Below, piece by piece: positions 25,170 to 33,184 of a DNA stretch of 64,000 nucleotides; position 1 is the first letter of the stretch; every line of letters begins with the position of its first letter. The translations under genes and the position numbers were made by a program. Source of the DNA: JTS-AC122 sp050246015 (lineage in GTDB: Bacteria > Planctomycetota > Phycisphaerae > Phycisphaerales > UBA1924); assembly GCA_050246015.1 (NCBI GenBank), contig JBFWWU010000004.1, positions 124,001 through 188,000 on the forward strand, written 5' to 3'. Under the pieces are notes generated by a model. That model did no database searches. It was not told where the DNA came from and saw only the letters and a list, made by a program, of their open reading frames with translations.

Positions 25170-26147
25170 TCAGCCCATCGCCCTGATGCCCGAATACGCC
25201 AAAAACGCGCCGTACGACGCCAGCAGCATCGCCCCCTCGATCCGCGAGACGGTCTTCCCTCCCGTTCTCGCCAGCACGATCAAGGCGATCGACAGCGCCC
25301 CCATGTACCCCAGGGAAAGTTTGAACGACTGATCAACCTCCGGCAGGCTCAGCAGCCCCGACACGCCGAAGATCGCACCCGCGTTGAACAGGCACGATCC
25401 GATCGCGTTCCCCATCGCCAGGTCCGTCTGTCCCTTCCGAACCGCCAGCACGCTCGTGATCAGTTCCGGCATCGTCGTGCCGATCGATACGATCGTCACC
25501 CCGACGACCACCGCCGGCAGCCCCATCGCGATCGCGACCCCCGACGCGCCGTCGCTCGCCAGCGACCCGCCGATCGAGAGCAGCACCAACCCACCCAGGA
25601 AACACGTTCCGATCATCCACCATCCCATCGGCGGCGTGGAGTGCATCGGATCCGGCCCGAGCGGATCGCTCGCCGCCGGACTCGCCGTCTTGTCCCCTTG
25701 CCGCAGCGCGCTCATGATCGTCCACACGCTGTAGGTGCTGAAGGTGCCGAGCATCGCCGCGGCTTCCCAGCGCTGGTATCCGAAGAACATCCCCAGCGTC
25801 GCCATGAAACACAGGATGAGCGCGTTCAGCCAGATCTCGACGCGGATCAGCCGTTCCTGCACGATCAGCGGGCGGATCAGGGCCGCGACGCCGAGCACCA
25901 GCCCCATGTTGCAGATGTTCGCGCCGACGACGTTCCCCAGCGCCAGATCGCCGCGGTCCTTGTATGCCGAAATCAGGTTCAGCGCCAGTTCCGGGGCCGA
26001 CGTCCCCCACGCCACCAGCGTCAGCCCGACGATCAGCGGCGACACGCCCAGCCGTCGCGCCGCGTCCACCGACGCCGACACCAGCAGCCGGCCCCCCACA
26101 AGCAGCAGCGCGAGTCCGCCCAGGAACTGGAGTACGTGGACATGCAC
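25170..26147 (-). CDS. Calcium/sodium antiporter (CaCA family, YrbG-like)
   Basis: The 325-residue membrane protein has about ten hydrophobic segments and the two inverted alpha-repeats of the family. The first is LVAWGTSAPELALNL with GNVVGANICNMGLVLG. The second is VSIGTTMPELITSVLAVRKGQTDLAMGNAIGSCLFNAG. The paired G-T-S/T-x-P-E-L and G-N-x-x-G-S/A-N/C motifs carry the ion-binding Glu and Asn residues. It exchanges Na+ or H+ for Ca2+ across the inner membrane. The cytoplasmic loop between the repeats (about residues 150-172) is short. There is no Shine-Dalgarno sequence at the ATG. The nearest gene on the same strand starts 76 bases upstream. Confidence 0.9.
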   Translation of the reverse strand: MHVHVLQFLGGLALLLVGGRLLVSASVDAARRLGVSPLIVGLTLVAWGTSAPELALNLISAYKDRGDLALGNVVGANICNMGLVLGVAALIRPLIVQERLIRVEIWLNALILCFMATLGMFFGYQRWEAAAMLGTFSTYSVWTIMSALRQGDKTASPAASDPLGPDPMHSTPPMGWWMIGTCFLGGLVLLSIGGSLASDGASGVAIAMGLPAVVVGVTIVSIGTTMPELITSVLAVRKGQTDLAMGNAIGSCLFNAGAIFGVSGLLSLPEVDQSFKLSLGYMGALSIALIVLARTGGKTVSRIEGAMLLASYGAFLAYSGIRAMG

Positions 26148-26223
26148 GCCCAGACGTTAGCACGCTCAGAAAGCGTGGAAACCGCTCATCCCTTGGAACT
26201 GGCCGCCGGTGGTGCGCTCCATC

Positions 26224-27339
26224 TCAGGGCAACACGACCACCGGGATCCGCACCACATCTCGGCGTGTGCTCGGATCGAACACTCGGAGCGAGGTCGTCA
26301 GCGACGATTCCTTCACCGCCGAGGTGCTCACCTCGATGGTCACACGACCGCTCGATTCCTTCGTCGGGGCCACAAACTCGACAATCCGAACGACTCCCGG
26401 CGACTCCGAGTCACACTGAATCCCTGCCGCCGCGCCGTCCACCCGTTGATCCAGCGTGAACGTGCACCTCGACACGCCCGCACTCCCTTCGCCTTTCCGG
26501 CACACAAAGCCCGGCGGGGTTGCCTCCACCGCCGGGAGCACCTTGATCCACACTGGTATCTCGATCAGCGGCGTCGTCGCGCTGACCGTCTCGATCCGTA
26601 TCACGTCGTCCACAACGCCCGGACGAGACAACCGCCCGCTCACCTTCAACCTCTGCACGTACTTGTTCTCGCGCGCGATCTCCGGCAAGTACACCGCGAG
26701 CCCCTGCCCGGTGGATTTCTCCGGCATCAGCCCAAGATCGCCCGGCGTCACCCGCGCCACATAGACCTGCCGAGCGAACTCCACTCCCGCGCGAGCCGTG
26801 ATCTGCAACTGCTTCGGGTGCCAGTCCACCGTGCGGTCCGGCGTAAACTCGATCGGCAACACCTCGCGCTGTCCTTGCTCTCCCGGCCCCATCGATGCCG
26901 GCTTGGCCTCGATCTCCGCCGCGTGCTGCTGCGGGCCCAGCCCCCCTCTCACCGCCGCTCGAATCGTGAACGTGGTCGTTCCTCCGGGCTTCAACTCCGC
27001 ATCCTTGAACGTAGTGCTGATGCACCCGCATGTGCTGCGAACAACCGACAGCCGCACCGTATCGTGCGAACGATTGACGATCTCGAACTCCCGTACGGCG
27101 TCAGCGCCCAAAGCCACTCGACCAACATCGGCGGGGGACTTGGAGCGCACTTCGACCAGTCCCGTCACCAGGGGTAAGGTCTTCGGTGCATTCCCGGCTG
27201 GTTGCTGCCTCTCCAGCCCCGCTGGCTGTCCGCTGAAGCCCGATCCACCGTCCATCGATCGATCGCCCGGACGAGCCATCGCTGCCGCGCCGCACAGCAC
27301 CACGCTCCCAATCGCGAACGATGTCCTCAAGCGTCCCAT
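26224..27339 (-). CDS. Secreted DUF1573-domain protein
   Basis: The 371-residue product has a signal peptide (MGRLRTSFAIGSVVLCGAAAMA) and a DUF1573 domain at about residues 60-135: GADAVREFEIVNRSHDTVRL, then STCGCISTTFKDAELKPGGTTTF. The Cys-Gly-Cys motif and Ig-like strands are typical of this family, which is common on planctomycete surfaces. A second beta-sandwich region follows (RIETVSATTPLIEIPVWIKV). AAGGAG precedes the ATG at 27339. It starts 4 bases after the stop of the upstream lipoprotein gene, so the two are co-translated. A role in assembling or binding secreted partners is only inference. Confidence 0.8.
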   Translation of the reverse strand: MGRLRTSFAIGSVVLCGAAAMARPGDRSMDGGSGFSGQPAGLERQQPAGNAPKTLPLVTGLVEVRSKSPADVGRVALGADAVREFEIVNRSHDTVRLSVVRSTCGCISTTFKDAELKPGGTTTFTIRAAVRGGLGPQQHAAEIEAKPASMGPGEQGQREVLPIEFTPDRTVDWHPKQLQITARAGVEFARQVYVARVTPGDLGLMPEKSTGQGLAVYLPEIARENKYVQRLKVSGRLSRPGVVDDVIRIETVSATTPLIEIPVWIKVLPAVEATPPGFVCRKGEGSAGVSRCTFTLDQRVDGAAAGIQCDSESPGVVRIVEFVAPTKESSGRVTIEVSTSAVKESSLTTSLRVFDPSTRRDVVRIPVVVLP

Positions 27340-27343
27340 CGCA

Positions 27344-28504
27344 TCACTCCTTGTTCGACGGCGCTCGTTCCGCCGGCCTTCCGCGAACCGGCGCTTGAGC
27401 ATCCGGCTTGGACCGTTCCCGTTCCGCCAGGTCCGCGTCCGGATCGTCGAACGGTTCTCCCTTTGCATTGATGTTCAGGTACAGGTTCGCCTGCGGCAAA
27501 CCGCTCGCATCCGTGCTCCGAAATGCTGATTCATCGATGCGAGAGTTGAGACTGAACACGACGCACTTGGCAAGGTGCAGATGCGGCACCAGCGGCACAT
27601 AGGGAACGCCCTCGGGACCGAATGCCTCCAGAATGGCGGCCCGATACGCTGCCTGGGTCGCCGGATCGAGCGGATTCACCCCGTCAGAGTTCACCCCGCT
27701 GCGTTCGATCGCCTCCCGCAGTCTCTTGAACCCGGCGCGGTTCTCGTCCGTCTCCTTGAGCATGTATGTCTCACGCCGTCCCTTGACAGGAATCCAGATC
27801 GCGTCCGGGCACGCATCGCAGTTGATCGGGGCATGCGAGGGGACGTACCGCTCAAACGCTGTCACATAGATAATCTCGTGGGGACGCCCCGCGAGAACGT
27901 CATCCACTTCGATTCGGGTGGGTGCGTAGGACTTGCCGCTGTCGATATCCACGTGCACGATCGAAACAACATTGTTGATGGCGAGTTGAGCACTCAGCCG
28001 GACCACGCCGTCCGAGTCCATCGCGCGCTCGATCCTGAGGCTCGGCGCTTCGATCAGCCGTTCGCCCAGGCGGCGCTTCCCGGTCGCCTCGATGTACCGG
28101 CCAAGCAGCAGCGGCGGCGTCGGATACCCCGTCGGCTCGGGATCCGGAAACCTCTTTAACGTCTCCGGATTGGCTGGATCAAACGCTACCGTCGTCACGC
28201 CGTCCGATGAATACGATGGCTTCCATGCATGCACCGAACCATCTGGTTCGGGAAACGTCACCACCCAATGCTGATACGAACGCCCCAACTCATCGAATCC
28301 CTCTCGTGCCGTCTGCACCGTCTCGAGCGGTCCACCCGGATCCGGCTGACGCACAATCTCCTGATACCACTCCAGCGATCGAATGGACCGATCGTGAATC
28401 AGCATCGCCGTCGCATAGGCGATCGCCTCCTCGCGCGTCGCGTCGGGCGGCGCCTGATGGCATCCGAGCATCGCCAAGATCCCGGCCGCGGCAGTAATCA
28501 GCAT
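27344..28504 (-). CDS. Lipoprotein of unknown function, partner of DUF1573 gene
   Basis: The 386-residue product has a lipobox (LAMLGC) near residue 15. The first 130 residues are helical with GRSYQHWVVTFPEPDG and a YSSDGVTTVAFDPANPETL segment. Two Cys in NCDACPDAIW (about residue 230) may form a disulphide or metal site. The C-terminus is charged and disordered. No family is recognised. It precedes the DUF1573 gene by 4 bases in an apparent two-gene operon. AGGAG lies 9 bases before the ATG. Confidence 0.65.
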   Translation of the reverse strand: MLITAAAGILAMLGCHQAPPDATREEAIAYATAMLIHDRSIRSLEWYQEIVRQPDPGGPLETVQTAREGFDELGRSYQHWVVTFPEPDGSVHAWKPSYSSDGVTTVAFDPANPETLKRFPDPEPTGYPTPPLLLGRYIEATGKRRLGERLIEAPSLRIERAMDSDGVVRLSAQLAINNVVSIVHVDIDSGKSYAPTRIEVDDVLAGRPHEIIYVTAFERYVPSHAPINCDACPDAIWIPVKGRRETYMLKETDENRAGFKRLREAIERSGVNSDGVNPLDPATQAAYRAAILEAFGPEGVPYVPLVPHLHLAKCVVFSLNSRIDESAFRSTDASGLPQANLYLNINAKGEPFDDPDADLAERERSKPDAQAPVRGRPAERAPSNKE

Positions 28505-28557
28505 GGCTCGTTGCTCCTATGCACCCGTGAACACGCGGCGGATCGCTCCCTCTAGAC

Positions 28558-28680
28558 TCAGTAGCAGTTGATCGCCCAGCAGGTCCCCGACGGGGCCGTC
28601 ACTCCGCCGCTGCAGTAACACCCGGACACCGTCCTATCGAAAGTGGAGAAGTGGATCGCCGGTCGAATCGACAGGAACAC
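28558..28680 (-). CDS. Possible Cys-rich mini-ORF next to a C-run
   Basis: A 40-codon frame with a GTG start ends in SGCYCSGGVTAPSGTCWAINCY. Four Cys within 20 residues look like a disulphide-rich tail rather than random sequence. Its upstream edge is an in-frame stop just after an 11-base homopolymer (28687-28697), so it may be the 3' end of a longer gene broken by slippage or a sequencing error. No Shine-Dalgarno sequence is clear. It lies upstream of the lipoprotein gene on the same strand. Confidence 0.25.
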   Translation of the reverse strand: MFLSIRPAIHFSTFDRTVSGCYCSGGVTAPSGTCWAINCY

Positions 28681-28760
28681 AGATTACCCCCCCCCCCGCC
28701 GTCAAGCCAAATCTTCGCGAATCATCAGAAAGTCGACTTCCCATTCCACTCCCCACAACA

Positions 28761-29327
28761 TCACTTCGCCCCCAGCAATCGTTCCGCTACGTGTAGCAAC
28801 TCCTCCGGCTCCACCATCCGCCCCGTCCCCACGTGCCGGCACGCCTGCCATCCGTCCGCCGGCCCCACGATCGTGAAGCCGTCTTCCTTCAGCCGAGCGA
28901 CATTCCGCTGCGTGCTCGGCTGCGCCCACATCACCGAGTTCATCGACGGCGCGAGCAGCACCGGCGTCGCCGACCGATCGACCGCGCTGAGGATCAGCGT
29001 CACCACATCGTCGGTCATCCCCGCCGCCAGTTTGGCCATGCAGTCCATCGTGCACGGCGCGACGATCGCCAGGTGCATCGCCTTGGCCAATGAGATGTGC
29101 TGCGGATCGCTCGACTCAATATGGTCCCACGCGCTGGTATACACCGGCCTGCCCGACAGCGCCTGAAACGTCAGCGCCGTGACAAAGTGCGTCGCGGCTT
29201 CAGTCATCGCGACCGTCACCTGCGCGCCCGCCTGCGCCAGGCGCGACACCAGCGTCGCGGTCTTGTACGCCGCGATACCGCCCGTGACTCCGATCAGTAT
29301 TCGCTTGTCCCGCAGCGTGTCCGACAT
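28761..29327 (-). CDS. coaC: Phosphopantothenoylcysteine decarboxylase (stand-alone CoaC)
   Basis: The 188-residue flavoprotein decarboxylates 4'-phosphopantothenoyl-cysteine in coenzyme A synthesis. It shows GVTGGIAAYKTATLV at the N-terminus, a DHIESSDPQHISLA segment with the likely catalytic His, a VAPCTMDCMAKLAAGMTDD FMN site and the APSMNSVMW motif. The usual fusion partner CoaB (phosphopantothenate-cysteine ligase) is missing; the frame ends cleanly at TGA after LLGAK. A GGAG precedes the ATG. rpoZ lies just upstream, an order often seen in bacteria (rpoZ-coaBC). Confidence 0.88.
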   Translation of the reverse strand: MSDTLRDKRILIGVTGGIAAYKTATLVSRLAQAGAQVTVAMTEAATHFVTALTFQALSGRPVYTSAWDHIESSDPQHISLAKAMHLAIVAPCTMDCMAKLAAGMTDDVVTLILSAVDRSATPVLLAPSMNSVMWAQPSTQRNVARLKEDGFTIVGPADGWQACRHVGTGRMVEPEELLHVAERLLGAK

Positions 29328-29388
29328 GAAGTCTCCAGCCCGTCAATCGGAGCCGGGCGCGCGGTCGGCAACAAGAGGCGATGGTGGA

Positions 29389-29643
29389 TTACGTCAGCGA
29401 CGGCTTCTTCTTGGGAGGCAGGATCGCCTTGTATTCCGACCCCGCCGTCGGATCGTATTCAAACGAGATCTTCCCCTGAAGGATCTCTTCGATCACGAGT
29501 TCCAGATCCGACCGGCCCTCGCGCTCGACCATCGGGCGCGCGCCGTCCATCAACTGCACCAGCCGGCGCTGGATCAGGGTGCACAGTTTGAACCGGCCAC
29601 CCATCTTTTCGACAATTTCTTCGCTTTTGAGCGCTTCGATCAT
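29389..29643 (-). CDS. rpoZ: DNA-directed RNA polymerase omega subunit
   Basis: The 84-residue protein starts MIEALKSEEIVEKMGGRFKL and has LIQRRLVQLMDGARPMVE, the helix that holds the C-terminal tail of beta-prime in omega proteins. DLELVIEEILQGKISF follows. Length and order match RpoZ. It assists assembly of RNA polymerase. It lies 61 bases upstream of coaC on the same strand and is probably co-transcribed with it. A purine-rich AAGGAAAG lies before the ATG. Confidence 0.85.
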   Translation of the reverse strand: MIEALKSEEIVEKMGGRFKLCTLIQRRLVQLMDGARPMVEREGRSDLELVIEEILQGKISFEYDPTAGSEYKAILPPKKKPSLT

Positions 29644-29815
29644 GGATAGTCTTTCCTTGGATCACCGCCCGCACTGGATACCGGCTCAAATCCGGCGCCC
29701 TTCGGCCGTCCGATTCGTCCCGACTGATACCGTGCCCGACCCAAAAACCGCAATCAGACACCGATAGCGTACCTTTGGAGCGATCTGGTCACGTCACACA
29801 AGATATTCACAGGAC

Positions 29816-29845
29816 TTGCATTGTCTGGCAAACAGGTGGTATACT
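29816..29845 (+). promoter_or_regulatory. Strong sigma-70-like promoter
   Basis: TTGCAT (29816-29821) and TATACT (29840-29845) are 18 bases apart. Transcription should start near 29852 on the plus strand, giving a leader of about 285 bases before the DUF3553 gene at 30138. Confidence 0.55.
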
Positions 29846-29850
29846 AGCGC

Positions 29851-29919
29851 ATGTGGGGTTGGCGGGCAATTGGGCATCCAGCCTCGGTGTGTGCCGGCTC
29901 CGCGCCTCGGTCGCGGTGA
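29851..29919 (+). CDS. Possible leaderless leader peptide (22 residues)
   Basis: An ATG lies 5 bases after the -10 TATACT and opens a 22-codon frame (MWGWRAIGHPASVCAGSAPR then SR and TGA). It would be read from the very 5' end of the transcript. Two Trp among the first four residues are uncommon. It may be a leader peptide, or chance. The remaining 218 bases to 30138 hold no other supported feature. Confidence 0.25.
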   Translation: MWGWRAIGHPASVCAGSAPRSR

Positions 29920-30137
29920 GACGGCCGGATCGTACACACTGGTGCCGATCGCTCTTCGGTTCCCAGCCCGCGAGATTCCTCGTGGAAAAGGTATTCGGGG
30001 TGGGGTGGGAGGGGCGGATGGGCTTGTTTTGCGGATTTCACGCCGAAGTTGGGCCTGCGATGCCAACTCCGCGTTTGGGGATGCCGGTCGGTGCTTGATT
30101 CGTGATCGTGCACCGCGATCGGCTACAAGGCGACTTT

Positions 30138-30866
30138 ATGCCTCCGACAACTCAGCATTGGAGCTACGGCGACCGCGTCGTACATTCCGCCAAGCCCGAA
30201 TGGGGCCACGGCGTCGTCACGTCCGCTTCCGCGACCACGCAGGATGGTGTTCCGTGTCAGCGGCTCACCATCCGCTTCGATCGCGCGGGGATCAAGGTCC
30301 TTTCCACCGCGTTTGCCGAACTCAAGCCCGCCAAGGCCAGCGAGGAATCCGCTGCCATCCCGGCCGAGACCTCGCGCGAACTGCTCGGAGGCCGGTCAGC
30401 GGATCCAGGCGGGCCGGTGAGCAACGGCCATGGCGCGCCGAAGGCCGCGGCGCGCAGCGGGGGGGATGGGGGAGCGGATGGGGGAGCGGATGGTGGTTGG
30501 CTCGGGTCGATCAAGCCTGTTTCTCCGTCGGAATCGCTGCTGAAGATGCCGGACTCCACGACGGATCCTTTTTCGACGCTCGCCGCGCGCCTGAACGCGA
30601 CGCTGAGTCTGTATAAGTTCACGGATGCGGGGGCGAGCCTGTTGGACTGGGCGGCGGCTCAGACCGGGCTGAAAGATCCGTTGTCAGTGTTCAGCCGGCA
30701 CGAACTCGAGCAGGTCTATCGCCGTTTTACGTTCATCCGAGATGATCATCTGAAGAAGTTGATGAACGACGCGCGCCGGCAGGATCCCGAGGCGCTGTTC
30801 AAAGCCGCCCGTTTGGCGCCGCCCGCCGGTCAACAGGCGATGCGCCGGATCGACGCGTCTCGTTGA
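30138..30866 (+). CDS. DUF3553-domain protein
   Basis: The 242-residue protein starts with a DUF3553-like SH3-fold domain at residues 8-65: YGDRVVHSAKPEWGHGVV, then RLTIRFDRAGIKVLSTAFAELK. A low-complexity linker (GGDGGADGGADGG) leads to a C-terminal helical domain containing LLDWAAAQTGLKDPLSVFSRHELEQ and FTFIRDDHLKKLMNDARRQDPEALF. In other bacteria this N-terminal fold is found in proteins that act on nucleic acids (e.g. the CarD/TRCF-like fold); a role in transcription is inference. The start at 30138 has only a weak AAGG. It follows a strong promoter and a long leader. Confidence 0.72.
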   Translation: MPPTTQHWSYGDRVVHSAKPEWGHGVVTSASATTQDGVPCQRLTIRFDRAGIKVLSTAFAELKPAKASEESAAIPAETSRELLGGRSADPGGPVSNGHGAPKAAARSGGDGGADGGADGGWLGSIKPVSPSESLLKMPDSTTDPFSTLAARLNATLSLYKFTDAGASLLDWAAAQTGLKDPLSVFSRHELEQVYRRFTFIRDDHLKKLMNDARRQDPEALFKAARLAPPAGQQAMRRIDASR

Positions 30867-31160
30867 CAAGCGGCAACAACCGGCGCAACCGGCATACACC
30901 GATCGGTGTGACTCTTCCGCGCCGAGCGGGCTCGGGCCTTGAAAGCGTCCGCCGCGGGCTCTTTTTCTGGGACGTTGGATCCACGGAACGCATTGGCACG
31001 GCGATTCGCGGCGTTGGCTCATCGGTTGTTCAAGTCCGGTCGAGCGCACGACTCGCCGCGGTGCTTTCCCTTCGGACCATCTTTCTCGCTCTTTGTGATC
31101 GTGCGGCTACGCGAACTTCGTTCGGCTTTCGATCATCAATCCAATACCCGGAGCGCTGAC

Positions 31161-31454
31161 ATGAACGAGCATGAATTCCAGGGCAAGTTGACCGAACTTC
31201 TTCAGCAGATCGGCCAGATGCCCTCTCCCGAGAAGGAACAGCTTCTCGCACTCGCCGACGACGCGAAGGAACGGCACAACAAGATGCGCCGTACCGTCAG
31301 CGAGCTCCAGGAATCGCTCGATTACCTCCGGCTGAGCATCAAGTACCTTGTATTCGACCTGGAGGCGACCCGGCGCGAGAATCAGTACCTGCGGAAACTG
31401 CTGGAGAGCCAGGCGGGCGGGAGCAGCGACGCGGGCGAACCTGAGAACGAGTAG
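31161..31454 (+). CDS. Small coiled-coil protein
   Basis: The 97-residue protein is almost entirely helical. It reads EFQGKLTELLQQIGQMPSPEKEQLLALADDA, then HNKMRRTVSELQESLDYLRLSIKYLVFDLEATRRENQYLRKLL. Leu spacing fits a coiled coil through residues 40-85. There is no signal peptide. The function is unknown; proteins of this shape often bind larger partners. A GGAG lies 8-12 bases before the ATG. A strong intrinsic terminator lies about 105 bases downstream. Confidence 0.72.
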   Translation: MNEHEFQGKLTELLQQIGQMPSPEKEQLLALADDAKERHNKMRRTVSELQESLDYLRLSIKYLVFDLEATRRENQYLRKLLESQAGGSSDAGEPENE

Positions 31455-31558
31455 AGCCGAACCATTCGGCGCCGGGGGCCCGGCGTCCCGCGCGGCGTCG
31501 CGCGACCGAACACATTGCACACCTGCCGAGGGGCATGACCTCACCCCTCACTCCTGAA

Positions 31559-31595
31559 GGAGCCATGCCCGCCCGTGCGGGCATGGTTCCTTTTT
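31559..31595 (+). terminator. Intrinsic terminator
   Basis: GGAGCCATGCCCGC and its near-perfect complement GCGGGCATGGTTCC enclose CCGT and are followed by TTTTT. This is a textbook rho-independent terminator for the plus strand, ending the small coiled-coil gene and isolating the beta-helix array. Confidence 0.9.
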
Positions 31596-31668
31596 GGGAT
31601 CCGATACCGTCGATTTATCTCGTATCGGGTCCGGATGCGCACGTTCGGTTCGACGAAGCACCCGTTTG

Positions 31669-31677
31669 TGTTACACT
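31669..31677 (+). promoter_or_regulatory. Candidate extended -10 promoter of the beta-helix array
   Basis: TGTTACACT is an extended -10 (TGn + TACACT). The matching -35 position holds only a weak TTCGAC. It lies 24 bases before the first beta-helix start and after the intrinsic terminator, so it is the best candidate to drive the array. Confidence 0.4.
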
Positions 31678-31700
31678 CGAACTTGGAAGGAGAGAACAAG

Positions 31701-33104
31701 ATGAATGTGTGGGTGCGCTGCGGCGTTACCGGACTGTGTGCGGCGATCGGGGTCGTGGCCGGCGTGGTCGTCGCGGGTCCGCTTGATCCGCCAGCGGGCC
31801 CGGTGGCGCCGACGTACAAGACGCTGGTCGAGGTGGAGCCGCGGATCGCGGTGAACGCGACGAACACGCCGGGGGACGGCGACAGCCACTTCAAGATCAC
31901 GCAGTCCGGGTCGTATTACCTGACGGGGAACATTGTCGGGACGGAGCGGTCGCACGGGATCGAGATCGCGGCGGACAGCGTCGTGCTCGACTTGAACGGC
32001 TTCTCGGTGATCAGTTCAGGGCTCGGGCTTGACGGGATCAGCACGGCGGGTACGCCCCGGGTGAGCATCACGATCCGAAACGGGGTGGTGTCCGCCTGGG
32101 GCACCGGAGGGGTTGATCTGCAGGGGACCGGGCATGTCATCGAGAACGTGCACACGCGCGTGAACAACGGCGTCGGGATCGCCGTGGGCGCGACGGCGAT
32201 CATCCGATCATGTCAGGCATCGGGGAATCAGGGCGCGGGGATCACCGCCTCGGACGGCTCGACCATCAACGACAGCGCGGCGGGCAGCAACACGGGAGCC
32301 GGCATCAGCGTTGCCGAAGGGTGTACGCTCAACAACTGCGTCGCCAAGAGCAACGGCGCGGTGGGCTTCGCCGTCGGCGGTGGGTGCGTGCTGACGGGGT
32401 GCTCGGCGGCCGACAACACCGGCATCGGCATCCTGACGTCGGACTCCGGGCTCAATGACGGGGGCACGACGATCACGGGGTGCTCGACGAGCGGCAACGG
32501 CGCCGACGGAATCCGCGGCACCATCGCCACCACGATCAGCCAGTGCGCGGCGAGGCGAAATACCGGCGCCGGCTTTGTCGTGAGTTTCGGCGGGACCGTG
32601 ACCGGTTCGTCCGCGTCGTTCAATACCGGGGGCGGCTTCGGGGGCAATACGGGCTGCACGTTTGATCGGTGCACCGCGTTCAACAACGGAGGCGTCGGGT
32701 TCGCGCCGGGCAACGCCGGCGCGGTCATCAACTGCACCTCCCGCGCCAACTCGCTCGATGGAATCGACGCGGCGAACTTCTGCGTGATCAGCGGCAACAC
32801 GTGCAGCGGGAACGGGCCGACGGTCGCGGGCGGGTCCGGCATCCTCGTCACCGGGACCGACTGCCGCGTCGAAGGCAACAACTGCGACGGGAACGACGAC
32901 TTCGGGATTGAAGTGAGCGGAACCGGCAACATCATCATCCGCAACACGTGCACGGGGAACACGGTGAACTGGGCGATCGTCGCGAACAACTACTTCGGCC
33001 CGATCATCAATCGCGTCGGGGCCGCGACGGCGGCGCAGGGGGGCAACGGCACCGGAGTGGATGGACTGTCGAGCACGCATCCGAACGCGAACTTCTCGTA
33101 CTAA
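31701..33104 (+). CDS. Secreted beta-helix protein, array member 1
   Basis: The 467-residue product has a short signal peptide, then the conserved block GPLDPPAGPVAPTYKTL + VEVEPR, NATNTPGDGDSHFKITQ and GSYYLTGNI. The body is a right-handed parallel beta-helix of about twelve turns with Cys or Gly at each rung (IIRSCQASGNQGAGI, TLNNCVAKSNGAVGF, VLTGCSAADNTGIGI). It ends GPIINRVG ... STHPNANFSY, a tail shared with its neighbours. GGAAGGAGAG precedes the ATG. It is probably exported; the ligand is unknown. Members 2-4 are paralogues in the same orientation. Confidence 0.83.
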   Translation: MNVWVRCGVTGLCAAIGVVAGVVVAGPLDPPAGPVAPTYKTLVEVEPRIAVNATNTPGDGDSHFKITQSGSYYLTGNIVGTERSHGIEIAADSVVLDLNGFSVISSGLGLDGISTAGTPRVSITIRNGVVSAWGTGGVDLQGTGHVIENVHTRVNNGVGIAVGATAIIRSCQASGNQGAGITASDGSTINDSAAGSNTGAGISVAEGCTLNNCVAKSNGAVGFAVGGGCVLTGCSAADNTGIGILTSDSGLNDGGTTITGCSTSGNGADGIRGTIATTISQCAARRNTGAGFVVSFGGTVTGSSASFNTGGGFGGNTGCTFDRCTAFNNGGVGFAPGNAGAVINCTSRANSLDGIDAANFCVISGNTCSGNGPTVAGGSGILVTGTDCRVEGNNCDGNDDFGIEVSGTGNIIIRNTCTGNTVNWAIVANNYFGPIINRVGAATAAQGGNGTGVDGLSSTHPNANFSY

Positions 33105-33184
33105 CGCGCCGGCGGGAGTCGGTGCGCGGACCGACATGATGACGGGGTGTTTGCATCATCACCATAAGGACAAAGGAGACCGCG

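Noticed and set aside
24774..26459. A plus-strand frame of 561 codons across the G-rich tract and the antiporter gene
   Set aside because: It covers the antiporter in antisense and has repetitive Arg/His content without start signals.
28702..28761. A 19-codon frame (MLWGVEWEVDFLMIREDLA) whose ATG overlaps the coaC stop as TGATG
   Set aside because: The overlap is suggestive of coupling, but the frame is the tail of a mirror frame of coaC and has no independent support.
29775..30098. A 107-codon plus-strand frame in the leader region of the DUF3553 gene
   Set aside because: Its start lies upstream of the strong promoter, there is no ribosome site and the sequence has no protein-like pattern.
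30924..30966. A GC-rich segment followed by TTTTT after the DUF3553 gene, looked like a terminator
   Set aside because: The arms GAGCGGGC and GCGGGCTC are not complementary; only a short stem can form away from the T-run.
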